Positions 1 through 14,000 of a stretch of 64,000 nucleotides of DNA are shown piece after piece. Within the stretch, counting starts at the first letter, position 1. Each line of letters opens with the position of its first letter. The notes under the pieces were generated by a model, which saw only the letters and a list, made by a program, of their open reading frames with translations, searched no databases and had not been told where the DNA came from. Both the position numbers and the translations under genes were made by a program. Location: assembly GCF_019097595.1 (NCBI RefSeq), contig NC_080714.1, positions 23,358,759-23,422,758 on the forward strand, given 5' to 3'. The DNA comes from Hemibagrus wyckioides (Eukaryota > Chordata > Actinopteri > Siluriformes > Bagridae).

Positions 1-424
1 TCAGGGCTAAATGTAGCTAGAAAATGGACAACTTCAACATGCAATGTTATGCAAATTCTATTAATTCATGCCTTTAAGGGATGCCAAAGAGACACCCAGT
101 CTTTATCATACTGAACTATTTTACTGAGATAGATCCAGGGCCGATCCAATCCATCCAATCAAGTTCAACACAACGGTCCAGTGGCTTCTTCTTCGTTCAG
201 ACACACACAGATTGTGTAGCATGAGAAGCTTACTGAAGATGACAAATTGGCATGATTTTTTTATCGGATGCTGAGCCGAGACAGGCCTGAGAGAAGTACA
301 TGATTTATAAGAAGAACTTTGAAAAGGGAAAACTAAATATAAGGAGTAAAAGGTTCATTTTATTTGCTTGGAAATGTAAGTATGATTATTCAGTTCCCAT
401 AAAGTTAAGTATAAATAAAAGAAA

Positions 425-873
425 TTCTGACACCTTTCTATCAGAACCAGCATTAACTTCTTTAGTCATCTGAGCAACAGTAGCTCATCTGTTAGATCAG
501 ATCACACGGTCCAGCCTTCACTCCCCATGTCCATCAATGAGACTTGGCCGTCCATGACCCTGTCGCCGGTTCACCACTGTTCTTTCCTTGGACCACTTTT
601 GATAGATACTGACCACTGCAGACCGGGAACACCCCACAAGAGCTGCAATTTTTTATAGATGCTCTGATCCAGTCGTCTAGCCATCACAATTTGGCCCTTG
701 TCAAACTCGCTCAAATCCTTACACTTGCCCATTTTCTTCTAACACATCAACTTTGAGGACAAAATGTCCACTTGCTGCCTAATATATCCCACCCACTAAC
801 AGGTGCCATAATGAGGAGATCATCAGTGTTATTCACTTCACCTCTCACTGCTCATAATGTTATGCCTGATTAA
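425..873 (-). mobile_element. Tc1-derived MITE, HTH-remnant family, copy 1
   Basis: Matches the other copies in this window (18797-19335, 49736-50244). It keeps the CATAATGTTATGCCTGAT terminal sequence at the right but lacks the other end. In sense, the family encodes remnants of the transposase helix-turn-helix region. Confidence 0.8.
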
Positions 874-1543
874 TCTGTTTAGCATCCACAAGAGGGAAAT
901 GCTCATAAGTGCACATGCATTCAGGTTTTACTTTTTTATATTATTATAGGCATTAAAAGCATCTTGGGGCTGTTTACAGTGAATTACAACCATTTTTTTT
1001 TTCGTCTTAAATAAACCATTGTCCTCACTGCATTGCCAGCTCATAGATTCCACCCTGATTATGGAAGAACGCTTTGACATGTCAGCATCAGGAAGACTAT
1101 ATGCACTATTTAAACCATACTAATGACAGTAGATCGGTTAGTGGTGCTTGAGGAACACAGATAAGGTATTTAATATGAAGTACTTTGGTAAAGGTTATGA
1201 CATCCTTAATGGACTTGCAGCAAGAGATAACAAGGCACAAATCTTTTAATGGAGTTCCTTACTGGGGTCTTATCACATTAGGTTGTGATAAGTACGTCTT
1301 AAAATAGTTATTCAGGTTATCCTACACTCAGTTAGAAGATAAGATCATCGTATAGCAGTGAAAACATAGCAGACAAAAGGGGTAATTTCAGAGTTTGATA
1401 CTGAAGACTAAAATCTGTTGGTCCATTTCCTCTTTGTAACAGAGGCCAAAAAATGGAATTTCCTCCTGTTTTGTTGTGTCTATGTTCAGTACTTAATGTC
1501 TTTGTCATGTCACACTCCACAGTGATGCTTAATATGAAGCTCA
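874..1543. other. No gene seen, downstream side of traf1 exon 7
   Basis: AT-rich sequence with no convincing exon or repeat. The missing traf1 coil and MATH exons were looked for here on the minus strand and not found. Confidence 0.5.
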
Positions 1544-1992
1544 TACACTGTATTGCCAAAGGAACTCTTAATGCTTCAGCATACCAAGACATTTTGGACA
1601 ATTTCTTTGTGGGAACAGTTTGGGGATGACCCCTTCCTGTTCCAACATGGCTGCACACCAGTGCACAAAGCAAGGTCCATAAATACATGGATGAGTGAGT
1701 TTGGTGTGGAGGAACATGACTGGCCTGCACAGAGTCCTGACCTCAACCTGATAGAATAGATGGGATGAATTAGAGTGGAGACTGCGAGCCAGTCCTTCTC
1801 GTCCAACATCAGTGCCTGACCTCAAAAAGGCTCTTCTAGAGGAATGGTCAAAAGAAGGAGCATGAAATTGTACAAAATGTCTTAGTGTGCTGAAGCATTA
1901 CGAGTTCCTTTCACTGGAACTAAGGGGCCGAGCCCAACCCCTGAATTCAATGATTTGGAGGGGTGTCCCAAAACTTTTGGCAATATAGTGCA
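1544..1992 (+). mobile_element. Fold-back Tc1 MITE, copy A
   Basis: Ends in CACTGTATTGCCAAA and, inverted, TTTTGGCAATATAGTG. The interior holds the catalytic-domain 3' half of a Tc1 transposase in sense (QSPDLNLIE visible near 1735-1760), then a short antisense repeat of an upstream part. The sense-to-antisense switch is near 1855, at a TCAAAAGAAGGAGCATG junction shared with copies B and C. The left arm is shortened. Confidence 0.82.
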
Positions 1993-2473
1993 TGAAAGTA
2001 GTCACTCAGGCTTTAAATATTTTGTAGTTTTTAAAAGCATCCTGTTTTTCCCTAGCCTACTAAGGGCAATATTCATAGGCAAGTTTAAAAAAACAAAAAT
2101 GGTTAGATAATTTTACACAAATGTTCAGAGTAAATGGTGATATCAAACCCATTTCTGCTCTCTGAGACACCCCAAGTGCTTGTTTATGAGCAGCTAAAAT
2201 TTGAAGGTGTTTATCTTCAACCATTAAAATTCTGTGAAAGGTTATCCAACAGAGGGAAAAACAAAACATCTCACACTGAAAGCCAACAGAGTCCTGACTA
2301 ATTTTATATCAGACTTGATGAAATAATTCATTTGTTTATACTGATTGAAAAAGTCCCATAAGTCAGGTTAGAATTTTTCAGTGCCAATAATTTAAGCCAA
2401 TAATTGAATATACCACAAGAAGATTATTAAATCACACAATTTCTCATATAACTAATCATCCTCAGGCACATAC

Positions 2474-2899
2474 CACGCTCTCCAAGTGCTCCACCAGCTG
2501 CGTGTTGGTTTGGGTGTCTCTATCCAGAGCTGTCACGGTGAGCTGGGTTTTCTCCACCTCGCGATTGAGTGCCGTGATGATGTTCTCCATGATCTGCAGC
2601 CTCTGCTGAAGAGCGTGAAGCTGCTGGCCCGCTTCCAGCTCAGCTTGGTTATCGTGAAGACTGAGTGCCATATCGTTTGCCCCTCCATCCATCCCATCCA
2701 CCTCTAAATCACCACCCGACTGAGTGCAAACAGAAGGTGAGCTCTGGCCATGGAGGAGCAGGTCTAGACCTGGGAAGTGCACACTCCTCTCAGGTGGGGA
2801 AGGAACAGAGACACGGATGCTTCGGAAAGCCTCCAGGAGGAGGTGGAGATGGACCGTGGAACTGCAGCTTTCATGTTCTCGCAGTTTCTCCACAGTTCC
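2474..2899 (-). CDS. traf1: traf1 coding exon 7 (last zinc finger, spacer, coiled coil)
   Basis: A 426-nt phase 0/0 exon with acceptor cttttag and donor GTG|GTATGT. It opens with [10 protein letters not shown] (H228), then H236, a Pro/Ser-rich spacer, the GGDLEVD motif and a coiled coil with regular Leu/Ile/Val spacing to the exon end. Opposite-strand open frames here are shadows. The next exon (rest of the coil plus MATH) was not found in 1-2473. Confidence 0.9.
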
Positions 2900-5800
2900 C
2901 TAAAAGAAGAGAAAGAGTGGTCAGTGTTAGAAGTCATTAATTCTGTTGTTTATATTAGTAACATAATTATATAACACAATTGAATTGAATATTATAAAAT
3001 AATAATAATACAATAATATATATATTTTATATATATAATAGAATAATATAAAACAATTGAATACAATTTTTTATTTCTGGGCCAGAAATAAATATAAACA
3101 AGAGCTTTAAAATAAAACAAACTAGCCAGATTAATTGCATGGAAACATTATAAATGACAGATTTTCCCAGGTATTGTTTAACTATTATATAATTATGTCA
3201 GGTCTATCAATGCTTTAACCTTTAAATACTTTTTACTTACTGCACCTTTACACAATAAATTCAGGTTCGAAAAAATAGTAAAAATCTTAATCTTCAATAA
3301 AAATCATATTGGTTAACATACTTTAGATAAATATATATTCACAAGGGTTACCTTAAATGTGCATCCAACTTCAGAGTAGGGACATGACTCTTTCCTTTTG
3401 GAATTTGCTTGCTTATTATCCTTAAACAAAAAAAAGCAGAGACAATTATAAGCCTTGCACCCCAGATTTCTCCTGACTTATCATATAATGTTATTAGGCA
3501 AAATACAAAAGCTCTGTCTTTAGTCTTTTGGTTTTGTTATTTTACCTTTTGACGTTTTTCCGCTTTTGCAGCCTTCTTGTCAGTGGAACACACATGCTTC
3601 TGGTAGAGAAAACAGAGTCTAAATTAGACCTAATGCTTCAAGTTTTAAAATGTTCCCCAAAAATACACCAGGTCCCCCTTTTGCCAAAACAGCCCTGACC
3701 CATCATGCACTGTGTATTCTGACACCTTTCTATCAGAACCAGCATTAACGTCTTCAGCAATTTGAGCAACAGTAGCTCGTCTGTTGGATCGGATCACACG
3801 GGCCAGCCTTCACTCCCCACGTGCATCAGTGAGCTGACCGCTGTTCCTTCATTGGGCCACTTTTGATAGATACTGACCACTGCAGACCAGGAACACCCCA
3901 CAAGAGCTGCGGTTTTGGAGATGCTCTGATCCAGTCGTCTAGCCATCACAATTTGGCCCTTGATAATCAGTCTTATTCACCTCACCTGTCAGTGCTCATA
4001 ATGTTATGCCTGATCAGTATACATATATTATATATATATATGTTTCTAATAATTCTGCCCTATATGTCCCTTCTGTGTTTGAAGACGCTTTGAAAAGTTT
4101 TAGTCATTAAAAGTCTGAAGTCCTCTTTAAGTGTGGATTAAATCAGTGTCAGGGTTCTGAGATTTAAAACCTTTTATTATATCTTTCCTCTTTTGCTTCT
4201 CTAATCCATGTCCCTGAGCTCTGGGATCAGTTTGCATGGCAGCAGAAGAAATATGGCTCTGGAGATTCTACGGCTTAGAGGAACCCACAGGGGTTTCACC
4301 AAGGGCAAACTACTCTCGGAATTTGTCTGGCAGAGATGAGGGCTGTATGAGGTCAGGCAATATCCCAGCTCCGAAAACGACCAAAGATCCTCATTTTAGG
4401 TCAAATCTGTATTTTCTTGTTATTCTACAGGATGTCCCAGAAGGCTCCATACATAGGAGAAATTAATACTTTATATCAAAATGTCACATAAATTGTTTAT
4501 ATATAGTTTATATTACATATTTTTTCCTGATTGCCTTCGACAAAAGAAGGCCGTGGTACATGAGGAAAAGATACAGCACAAAAAATGCAAGTAATAACAC
4601 CAGATGTGTGCAAAAAAATGGAATTAGATAGAGGATATTGTGTACATTATTATACATTTTGCTAAAAATTCCCTGTACATATGGAGACTTTTGGGACACT
4701 CTGTATATCAAGTCAAGTCAAGAGGCTTTAATTGTCATTTCAACCATATATAGCTCATGCAGTACACAGTGAAATGAAACAACGTTCCTCTAAGACCCTA
4801 GTGTTACATAAGATAAGACACAGTGCAAACAGACAATACAATAAACTACGAGACAGGTGCATATGTGTACATGTGTAAAATGGAATGAAATGTGTCTGTG
4901 GGAGTTGGTGTAAAATATCACGTTATAAATTGCACACGTTTCATAATCTTACACCACACAGCATTATATCCATATTATTCCTTGTAGTGGAGTACAGTTT
5001 AGTATGCAGTATACAAGAATTAGCTTTTAATGTGCTACATTTACGGCACTTGGCAACTTTCAATTTATCTCATTTTATACAACTGAGCAATTAAGGGTTA
5101 AAAGCCTTGCTCAGGAGCCCAGCAGTGGCAGCTTAGTGGACCTGAGATTCAAACTCACAACCTTCTGATCAGTAGACTTACCCACACTTTAACCACACTT
5201 ATATTGCCAAATGTTTTGGGACACCCCTCCAAATCATTGAGTTCAGGTGTTGTTTTTCAGGGGTTGGACTTAATTCCAGTGAAAGGAACTCTTAATGCTT
5301 CAGCAAACTAAGACATTTTGGACAATTTCATGCTCTTTCTTTTGACTATTTCTCTAGAATGGCATTTGTGAGGTCAGGCACTGATGTTGGATGAGAAGGC
5401 CTGGCTCACAGTCCCCACTCTAATTCATCCCAAAGGTGTTCTATCAGGTTGAGGTCAGGACTCTGTGCAGGCCAGTCAAGTTCCTCCACACCAAACTCAC
5501 TCATCCATGTCTTTATGGACCTTGCTTTGTGCACTGGTGTGCAGTCATGTTGGAACAGGAAGGGGTCATCCCCAAACTGTTCCCACAAAGTTGGGATCAT
5601 GAAATTGTCCAAAATGTCTTGGTATGAAGCTGAAGCATTAAGAGTTCCTTTCACTGGAACTAAGGGGCCGAGCCCAACCCCTGAATTCAATTTTTGGAGG
5701 GGTGTCCCAAAACTTTTGGCAATATAAGTGTACATCAATCAATTCTGCTAACACATGATATTTTTAAAATACATTTCCTGACACTTGTTTTCTTTAACAT

Positions 5801-6179
5801 GCTACACACAGCTTAGAAAAAAAAAAAGAAGTGCACCAACCAGGGGTCATCCAAATGGCATTTCAAAAAAAAAAAAAGCTCCAGCTCCAACTCCACTGGC
5901 TTTAGAGTCAACCTTGAAAGAGAAATGTTCTGAGACATCAGCTCTTTTTCTGATGCCTCGTCTAGTGTGATGAAATTCAAGGGGCAGCCGTGGCATCTCC
6001 TCGACTCCTTCTGACATGATGACACTACTAAAAATTGCAACACTTGCTGAGGTAAAGTGGCCATGTTGGATTCGGTGATGAGGAACCCGGACTAAGACGC
6101 TCACTTATTTACATTCATTTCACGCGATTCAGAAAATACCAATTACTGGTCCGGAATTTCTTTCTTTTCTTTTTTGCAA

Positions 6180-6219
<40 letters not shown>

Positions 6220-7994
6220 AATAGAGAGAGATAGAGAGAGGGAGTTGCCATATTAACATCCTGTAACCTTGAGCAAACCGAGTACATGAAAAATCTATAT
6301 GAACAGGGTAACAAGCCACTCTGTCTACAATTGTAGCCTAATTAATGTGATGTAATGTTAATATTAAAAGTCCACAGAACTGTAAATTGACTCCTGATAT
6401 GCTTCTTGGTTCGACTACATGCCTTTTTTTTTCTCCTCTTAAGGTTTTCGAATTTGCTCTTTCTGAAGACTGAAACTGTGCACAATTAGATATTCCTCCT
6501 TATTAAAAGTGTGTACCTCAACCACATCCTCCTCAAAAACTGCACACATTCTCTCAGTACAATACAAGCCACTCGGTTTCCATGTTACATATGTTATATG
6601 AAATAGAAGTCGTAGTTTTATGTTATTTTATTTGTTTTAGATCAGATGTCACCTGCAGTCTTGGTTTCAAAGCTGCTTTTGATTCTCTGTCTAGTTTCCT
6701 TTTCTTTGCTTGCCCTACTCTGCTCATTAAGCTCTCTGTGTTAGACCTTTGTCTTTATTTCAGCCTTGGATTATTCGATTCTACTATGCTGACCATCTGT
6801 GCTTTGACCTGGACGCACAGAAAACGACACCACGTGCTTGCTTCCTCTCGCTTTCCTGAAACATACAGTATAGGATTCGACACAGTGCTACATACAGTAT
6901 AAATAATGCAACCGTGGCAAGACAAACTAGACGAGAGCTCCAAGGGAAGTGCAAAGTTATAAATGTGACGCTGTAGGATCGGATCCGGAAATTAATAGGA
7001 TCGGAATTGGAATAAGACAGAATCTTTCATATACATGTTTAGTGCCGAGATTTTCTTTGCATATCTCAGCTGGTTAGTTAGCTGGGGTCAGAGCACAGGG
7101 TCATGATACAATGTTCCTGAAGCAGAACAGGTCAATGACCTTCCACATGCTCCACAGCTTGGTGGTGCTGAGGATTGAACTCCTGACATTCTGATCAGTG
7201 GTACCTACTTTTGGCAAACTCAGCTCTAATTTCCTGGCTGCTGATCAGCTCGGCGTTTGTACAAGTATTGCAGAAATATAAATTTAATGTGAACTTGAAA
7301 TAATGATGCTGAATTTCGATTATACATGAGTAGGCTAAAGGATTAATGTAGATGTATGGAGCTTGACCCAATAAAAATGCTAAAATTTATCTTTTATTTA
7401 TCTCCCATGAGACCCAATAAAAATGTCCTGGAAACAGTGGGTTTCACTTTTCTGAGGTGGGATTAAGCTGTATGATTTTAAGCTTGCTGGATGAAAAAAG
7501 ATCTCATTGGTTAATGTGAGCATCCTGGAGGTGGCACGGTGGTCATACATGGGTCGATTACTGCATTGATTCATTCATCTGCATTACATTACTAAATCTG
7601 TTCTTATTTGTATTTGCAAACCGACTGAGGTCAAGAGAAGATATTGAGGATAGCCACAAACAAAAATATAGCTGCAAGCAGCAATGACGGGCCCTCACAC
7701 TATGGGCCATCACTACACGGTGCCATCACCGCCCAGGCACACCAGACACAGTGAGCACAGTGGGTACATGCATTAAAAGGGGAAATACCAAAAGGACAAG
7801 AGTGAGAATTTGGGTGTACTGAAAGTGATCACAGCAAAGTCCACTGATGGCAAAACGAAAACTGACTTTCCTTCTAAACTATATAAGGACAAAAGGGACA
7901 GTTTGGGTGTAATGAAATAGATCATAGCAATGTCCAGTGATGTCCAAAGGGACAATGACTCTCCCTCTAAACTATATTACTATATCAGTTTATT

Positions 7995-8055
<61 letters not shown>

Positions 8056-11000
8056 ATCACCCAGAAATGCAATGTATACACATTTATACAATGTATACAC
8101 ATTTCATGATTTAAGAAATTTTTTTATACAAAAATTGTATAAATATTGTATTACTAAATTTATTGCTATACGTTATAGATTGATTTATATGATGATATTA
8201 TGATAATATTATGATAATATTATTAATATTATACTAATATTATTTATATCATACTATTTTTTCTTTTCCTGAAGTGTATATACATTTTTTGGCTGACTCT
8301 GTATATATGAATTGTGAAAATGAAGCAATATTGTAAAAAAATTAAAATAAAGGGATAAGAGCCTCTAGTGGACATTGTCTAGTACTGCAGGAGTCAGGTG
8401 AAAATGGACTAGTCAATGGACTGATAAATGTAAAAATTTGTTGTGAGCCGTTTGAGCGTCACAAAATCATCAAACTAAGCAGAATCACTCACAACCAGTT
8501 GTTCGTTCTATTTAAATTTTTTTTTGAAACATTAGGGCTTTCCACTGTTAAGATACGAACGTTAATATGTCCTCACAATAGCAACATCATTCAAAATATC
8601 ACAAATTCCTTCACAGGTTCACATCAGCCATGTCCTGACATTATTCTGACTGATTTTCAACCAAATCAGGTGAAAGTAAGGGATTTCTAAAAGATTAGAG
8701 ATTTCTAAAAGTGACACACTTCCTGCTGCCAGTAGGTGGCGCTATGACTGACACTGACAGTAGTCAGGTCCATGTGATCAGCTTTCTTCTCTTAACATAA
8801 AGTCGAGGTTTGATGTACATCACACAATATACACCCAAGTTATTAGCCACTTCCTGTTTCCATTTATTCGCCATAAGTTTAAGGGCTCCTCACAGCTGTG
8901 ATATCCGTTTGAGATATCAAAAATCCCTTACCAAATTTAGATCCTCAATGTCTTCAGATCATATTGGACCCTGTTTGGTCAAAATCATACAAATCCCCTA
9001 GGAGGAGTATATCAAATTCCATTGGGTGCGTTTTTCAAACATCCCAAAATAACTGACTTCCTGTTAAGCAGATCCCATGACAGGTGGATGAATGTCATGT
9101 AGCTCAATGAGATCTAAATGTATACCGCGTCTCATGCATATACGTGCAAGTGAAGATGAGCTGTGCAGCTATATTTCTGACAAAGTTCCAGGGGGCGCTG
9201 TGACAGCCCTGTGCCACGCCCGGGGACCAGCCACACTGGCCTTTCTCATACCCATTTACACTCTCTATGGGAAATATTTTGGAACATTAGGCCTTTTCAC
9301 TCAGAAGATATGAGAAGATTCATTAGCAGCATTCATGTTATGTTCTCATGTAAATCATCACCATAGTAACACGATTCAAGGTTCAAAAATTCCTTCACAG
9401 TTTCACATCAGCCATGTCTTGTCATTATCCTGACTGATTTTGAACCAAATCAGGTGAAAGTAAGGGAGAAAATATTAGAGATTTCAAAAAGTGACACACT
9501 TCCTGCTGCCAGTTGGTGGCGCTATGACCGAGACTCACAGTTGTCATATCAGTGTGATCAGCTTTCAATGCTTAACATAATCCTAAGGTTTCATGTAGAT
9601 CACTTAATGTACACAGAAGTTATTAGCCACTTCCTGTTTCGTTTTATTCGCCATAAGTTTAAGGGCTCCTCACAGCTGAACCCTTTGAGATATCAAAAAT
9701 CTCTCATCAATTTTGCATTATCAATGTCTTGAGATCATATTAGCCTGGGTTTGGTGGCGGTTGTATCAATGTCTTGAGATCATATTAGCCTGGGTTTGGT
9801 GGCGGTTGTATCAATGTCTTGAGATCATATTAGCCTGGGTTTGGTGGCGGTTGTATCAATGTCTTGAGATCATATTAGCCTGGGTTTGGTGGCGGTTGTA
9901 TCAATGTCTTGAGATCATATTAGCCTGGGTTTGGTGGCGGTTGTATCAATGTCTTGAGATCATATTAGCCTGGGTTTGGTGGCGGTTGTATCAATGTCTT
10001 GAGATCATATTAGCCTGGGTTTGGTGGCGGTTGTATCAATGTCTTGAGATCATATTAGCCTGGGTTTGGTGGCGGTTGTATCAATGTCTTGAGATCATAT
10101 TAGCCTGGGTTTGGTGGCGGTTGTATCAATGTCTTGAGATCATATTAGCCTGGGTTTGGTGGCGGTTGTATCAATGTCTTGAGATCATATTAGCCTGGGT
10201 TTGGTGGCGGCTGTATCAATGTCTTGAGATCATATTAGCCTGGGTTTGGTGGCGGTTGTATCAATGTCTTGAGATCATATTAGCCTGGGTTTGGTGGCGG
10301 TTGTATCAATGTCTTGAGATCATATTAGCCTGGGTTTGGTGGCGGTTGTATCAATGTCTTGAGATCATATTAGCCTGGGTTTGGTGGCGGCTGTATCAAT
10401 GTCTTGAGATCATATTAGCCTGGGTTTGGTGGCGGTTGTATCAATGTCTTGAGATCATATTAGCCTGGGTTTGGTGGCGGTTGTATCAATGTCTTGAGAT
10501 CATATTAGCCTGGGTTTGGTGGCGGTTGTATCAATGTCTTGAGATCATATTAGCCTGGGTTTGGTGGCGGTTGTATCAATGTCTTGAGATCATATTAGCC
10601 TGGGTTTGGTGGCGGCTGTATCAATGTCTTGAGATCATATTAGCCTGGGTTTGGTGGCGGTTGTATCAATGTCTTGAGATCATATTAGCCTGGGTTTGGT
10701 GGCGGTTGTATCAATGTCTTGAGATCATATTAGCCTGGGTTTGGTGGCGGTTGTATCAATGTCTTGAGATCATATTAGCCTGGGTTTGGTGGCGGTTGTA
10801 TCAATGTCTTGAGATCATATTAGCCTGGGTTTGGTGGCGGTTATATCAATTCCCTAGGAGGAGTATTTCAAATTCCATTGGGTACGTTTTGCAAACAACT
10901 CAAAATAACTCACTTCCTGTGGATTAGACTTAATGACATGCAGTGTGAAAGTTGTTCAGTTCAATGAGATCTAAATGTGTACCAAGTTGTACATGGATAC

Positions 11001-14000
11001 GTGCAAGTGTGTATCAGCTATGCAGCAAGATTTTCCAGGGGGTGCTGTAACGGGTGTGTGCCACGCCCAGGGCCGAGCCACGGTGACGTCCTAATTGCCG
11101 CATATTCCAACCTGTCTGCTGATTTTCAAGAGTTTTTGAACATGTTAAGGGGTCCAAAATGCCCCGAAAGTTTGAAAATAAATAAATAAATAAATATAAA
11201 ATTCTAACGAAAACAATAGGGCTCCTTCGGTGCTCGGGCCCTAAATATTAACCACAGGAAGGAGTGGGATTGGTCGGAATTATTTCTGGGGAAGGTGGAA
11301 TTTTGATTAAAAAAACAAACAAACTGTGCCATGATGATAAACAGTTATGATTTTAGGGTTAGGGTTTGATTTTATGTCCTGGTAGCTTTCAAGTTCCATT
11401 ATAAAACCTTGCAGCCAATTTAAGTAGCCTTTATTTGTCACATACATTACTGTACAGTGAAATTCTTTCTTCGCATGTCCCATCCTTGGAGGCTTGGGGT
11501 CAGAGCACAAAGCCCAGAGCACTGCAACTGGAGCAAGTGGGGGTTGGTGGCCATGCTCAAGGGCCCAACAACCCAGAGCCTTAACCACTTGAGCTACCAC
11601 TTCCCCAATGCCCCGATTGATTTACCATTTCAAACCTTTTAGAGTTATAAAATTTCTTAATAAAGTTCTTTAAATTCAAATCTGGATCTTAAATGGTACA
11701 AATATTGACCAACTCCTTGACCAACTACACACTTCAGCCAAAATCTACATCTAATGGATGTAATATTATGTGACTTTTGATCTCAACTGGTTGCACCAGA
11801 CAGCACTTGGGTTGAATACTTATAATAAATTTATAAATTATTTTCCAACTATATACATTATTTCTCATCCACTTTTCTGCCCATTTTCTGTACATTCATG
11901 ACAATCCCAGTTGAATGAAAGGCATTTCAGCTTCATCCTGTGACTGCAAAATGTGCAAGTTTAAGGACTGAATGGTCACTGTGTGAAAAAGGGCGTGCTT
12001 ACCTGGAGCTCTGAAGGGGTCAGAGGGCAGGAACATGTAGGACACGTGCTCTTATTATTGGGACAGCCTTTCTCCAGGTGAGTGGCCAACGTCTTCCTCA
12101 AAACCATCAAGCCACAGCCAACATTGCAGGGGATTAAAGCGTACTCACACTGAGTCTGATGCTCCTAGAAGATGTTCAGAAGACCAATTAGGATATTACA
12201 GGGATATTTTTTTGCCAACACTTCAAGTTTCCATTTTCCAAAAAAGAGACTTAGTAATTTTGATAGTTAATAACATCTATAATCTGTGTGGTATTTTAAG
12301 TGGGAGGACGTTTAGAGCCTCACTTTTTCAGTTCTCCAAATTAATGAGTAAACATACTTGTGCCAACATTCCAGTAAAAAATGTACTAAAAAGCAATTTT
12401 TTAAAATGTTAATAGAGCTCTGATTTAGGTTAAACAAAATGAAACCTTTTCAGTCAGACATCACCAAGGTCAAAGGAAAAGAAAACATATTGAAACAGAG
12501 GATTTTTAAGATGGTGAGAGATGACAAGTATGTAAAGCTTGTCCACTCACACAGAGAAAGTCTTTAGAAGGCCGCAAGGAAAAAAAAGGACACGACCCGT
12601 CTGTCTTTGCTCTCCGACTGGCAGATTTACTAAGATTTAAAAAAGCTAAAAAATCTGCTGTGCTGCTTTGGAGAAGTGCTAGTGGTTAGATTGTGCAATG
12701 AAGTGACCACAAAATCCAACTATTATATCCAATCCACATTCCAGTGGTATCCTGTAGTAGTAATGTAGGCCAGCAGATCATAAAAAAAAGCTTAGCTAAA
12801 AGGTTAGTGTGTCTCTACGGCCCTGAATGGCCAATTACATCAAATCAGAAACTTTGCAGATCTCATTTCCAGGTAGTTTCCAAATGTAAAAGTGCAGATC
12901 TCATTTCTCAATTTGGCCTAAAGGTACCTGCTATGGGATGAGCTAATTACGGCCATTTTTACAACCTTTTAGTGCTGCTAGGGTTGCCAGATCTATCTAT
13001 TAAGATTGTTCGTACAAATATATATATATATATAGACAGACACAGCTTGCACCTTCATGCTTTACACATGGCTGTTGAAATATAAAACCAGGTCCTGTGT
13101 GTGTCTTTCAGTCAGAGAAACCACAAGATCCAAATTCATATTTTACTCTGACGTTTGTTATTATACTGCATTTAATTTTCTAATAAAATTGATGAAATAT
13201 GAGGAGGCATTTACAATCCACAATATTATACTACCATGATATCCAGGCTACTAGAAATGACATGTTCTCTGCGCTCTCCTTGCTTTAAATGTTCGGAGTG
13301 CATTAATATGACATGGAATTGATCAATTTACATTTGACTCATTAGGCAAGTATATATTTCAGTTCATTTCTGGCATTAGACACCAGTATCTCATTTCTAT
13401 ACAACAATACTACAGCATTGGCAGACCTGGGATTCAAACTCACAACTGTCTAATCAGTAATCTAACACCTTAACCACTAAGCTACCATACAGATATAGCC
13501 AGCCATATTCATGAGAGAGAGAGAGAAAGAGAAAGAGAAATTGAGAGAGACAGAGCGAGAGAGAGAGCGAGAGGGAGAGAGTTGCTACCTACAAACTCAC
13601 TGCCAAGACTAACACTTACCAAATGTGTTAATGTTTCATGTTAATAAGGAAAATGTGATTAAATATACACTGTTTATTCTATTCTTTTTTTTTCTTCCTG
13701 TACTGGAAACATTCAGAATTGTCATGTGGACATTAGACATCTAATTAGTAAAAAACTCCAGCTGAGTTTTCACTGCCAGCAAGCACAACTCATAAAATTA
13801 TTACCCTCCTGCCTTCTCCTTACGCCTGAGATGGTAAAAATACTCTTTCGAGGCTCTTTTTCAATCTGGACAATTAAATTGTTCATTACAATTTTCTAAA
13901 ATGGCAAATCATGAGTGGGCAAATCATGAGTGGGGAAAAATCAGTAGTGTATATTTATGATAAGAGTATTTATCCAATCATATTTCAGCCAGTAGCTGAC

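Larger units (their letters stand above)
7664..11245. repeat. Large dispersed repeat with internal tandem modules
   Basis: Opens with TATAGCTGCAAGCAGCAATG and a GACGGGCCCTC block, and closes with CTCCTTCGGTGCTCGGGCCC. I recall such edges from many fish genomes. Inside, about 8527-9281 and 9282-11200 are diverged copies of one module of about 755-790 bp (ignoring the minisatellite), both with CTTCCTGCTGCCAGT-GGTGGCGCTATGAC. No long conserved protein is seen. The class (MITE or other) is uncertain. Confidence 0.6.

Noticed and set aside
2486..2974. Plus-strand open frames opposite traf1 exon 7
   Set aside because: The minus strand carries a spliced, conserved exon in frame with six others; the plus frames are shadows.
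9719..10843. CRISPR-like array of regular repeats
   Set aside because: Units are contiguous with no unique spacers, and the DNA is from an animal genome.
9713..10927. Open frame of 404 codons with a repeated 15-residue unit
   Set aside because: It is the 45-bp minisatellite read through. A repeat whose length is a multiple of three stays open by itself; there is no start context, splice signal or known protein.
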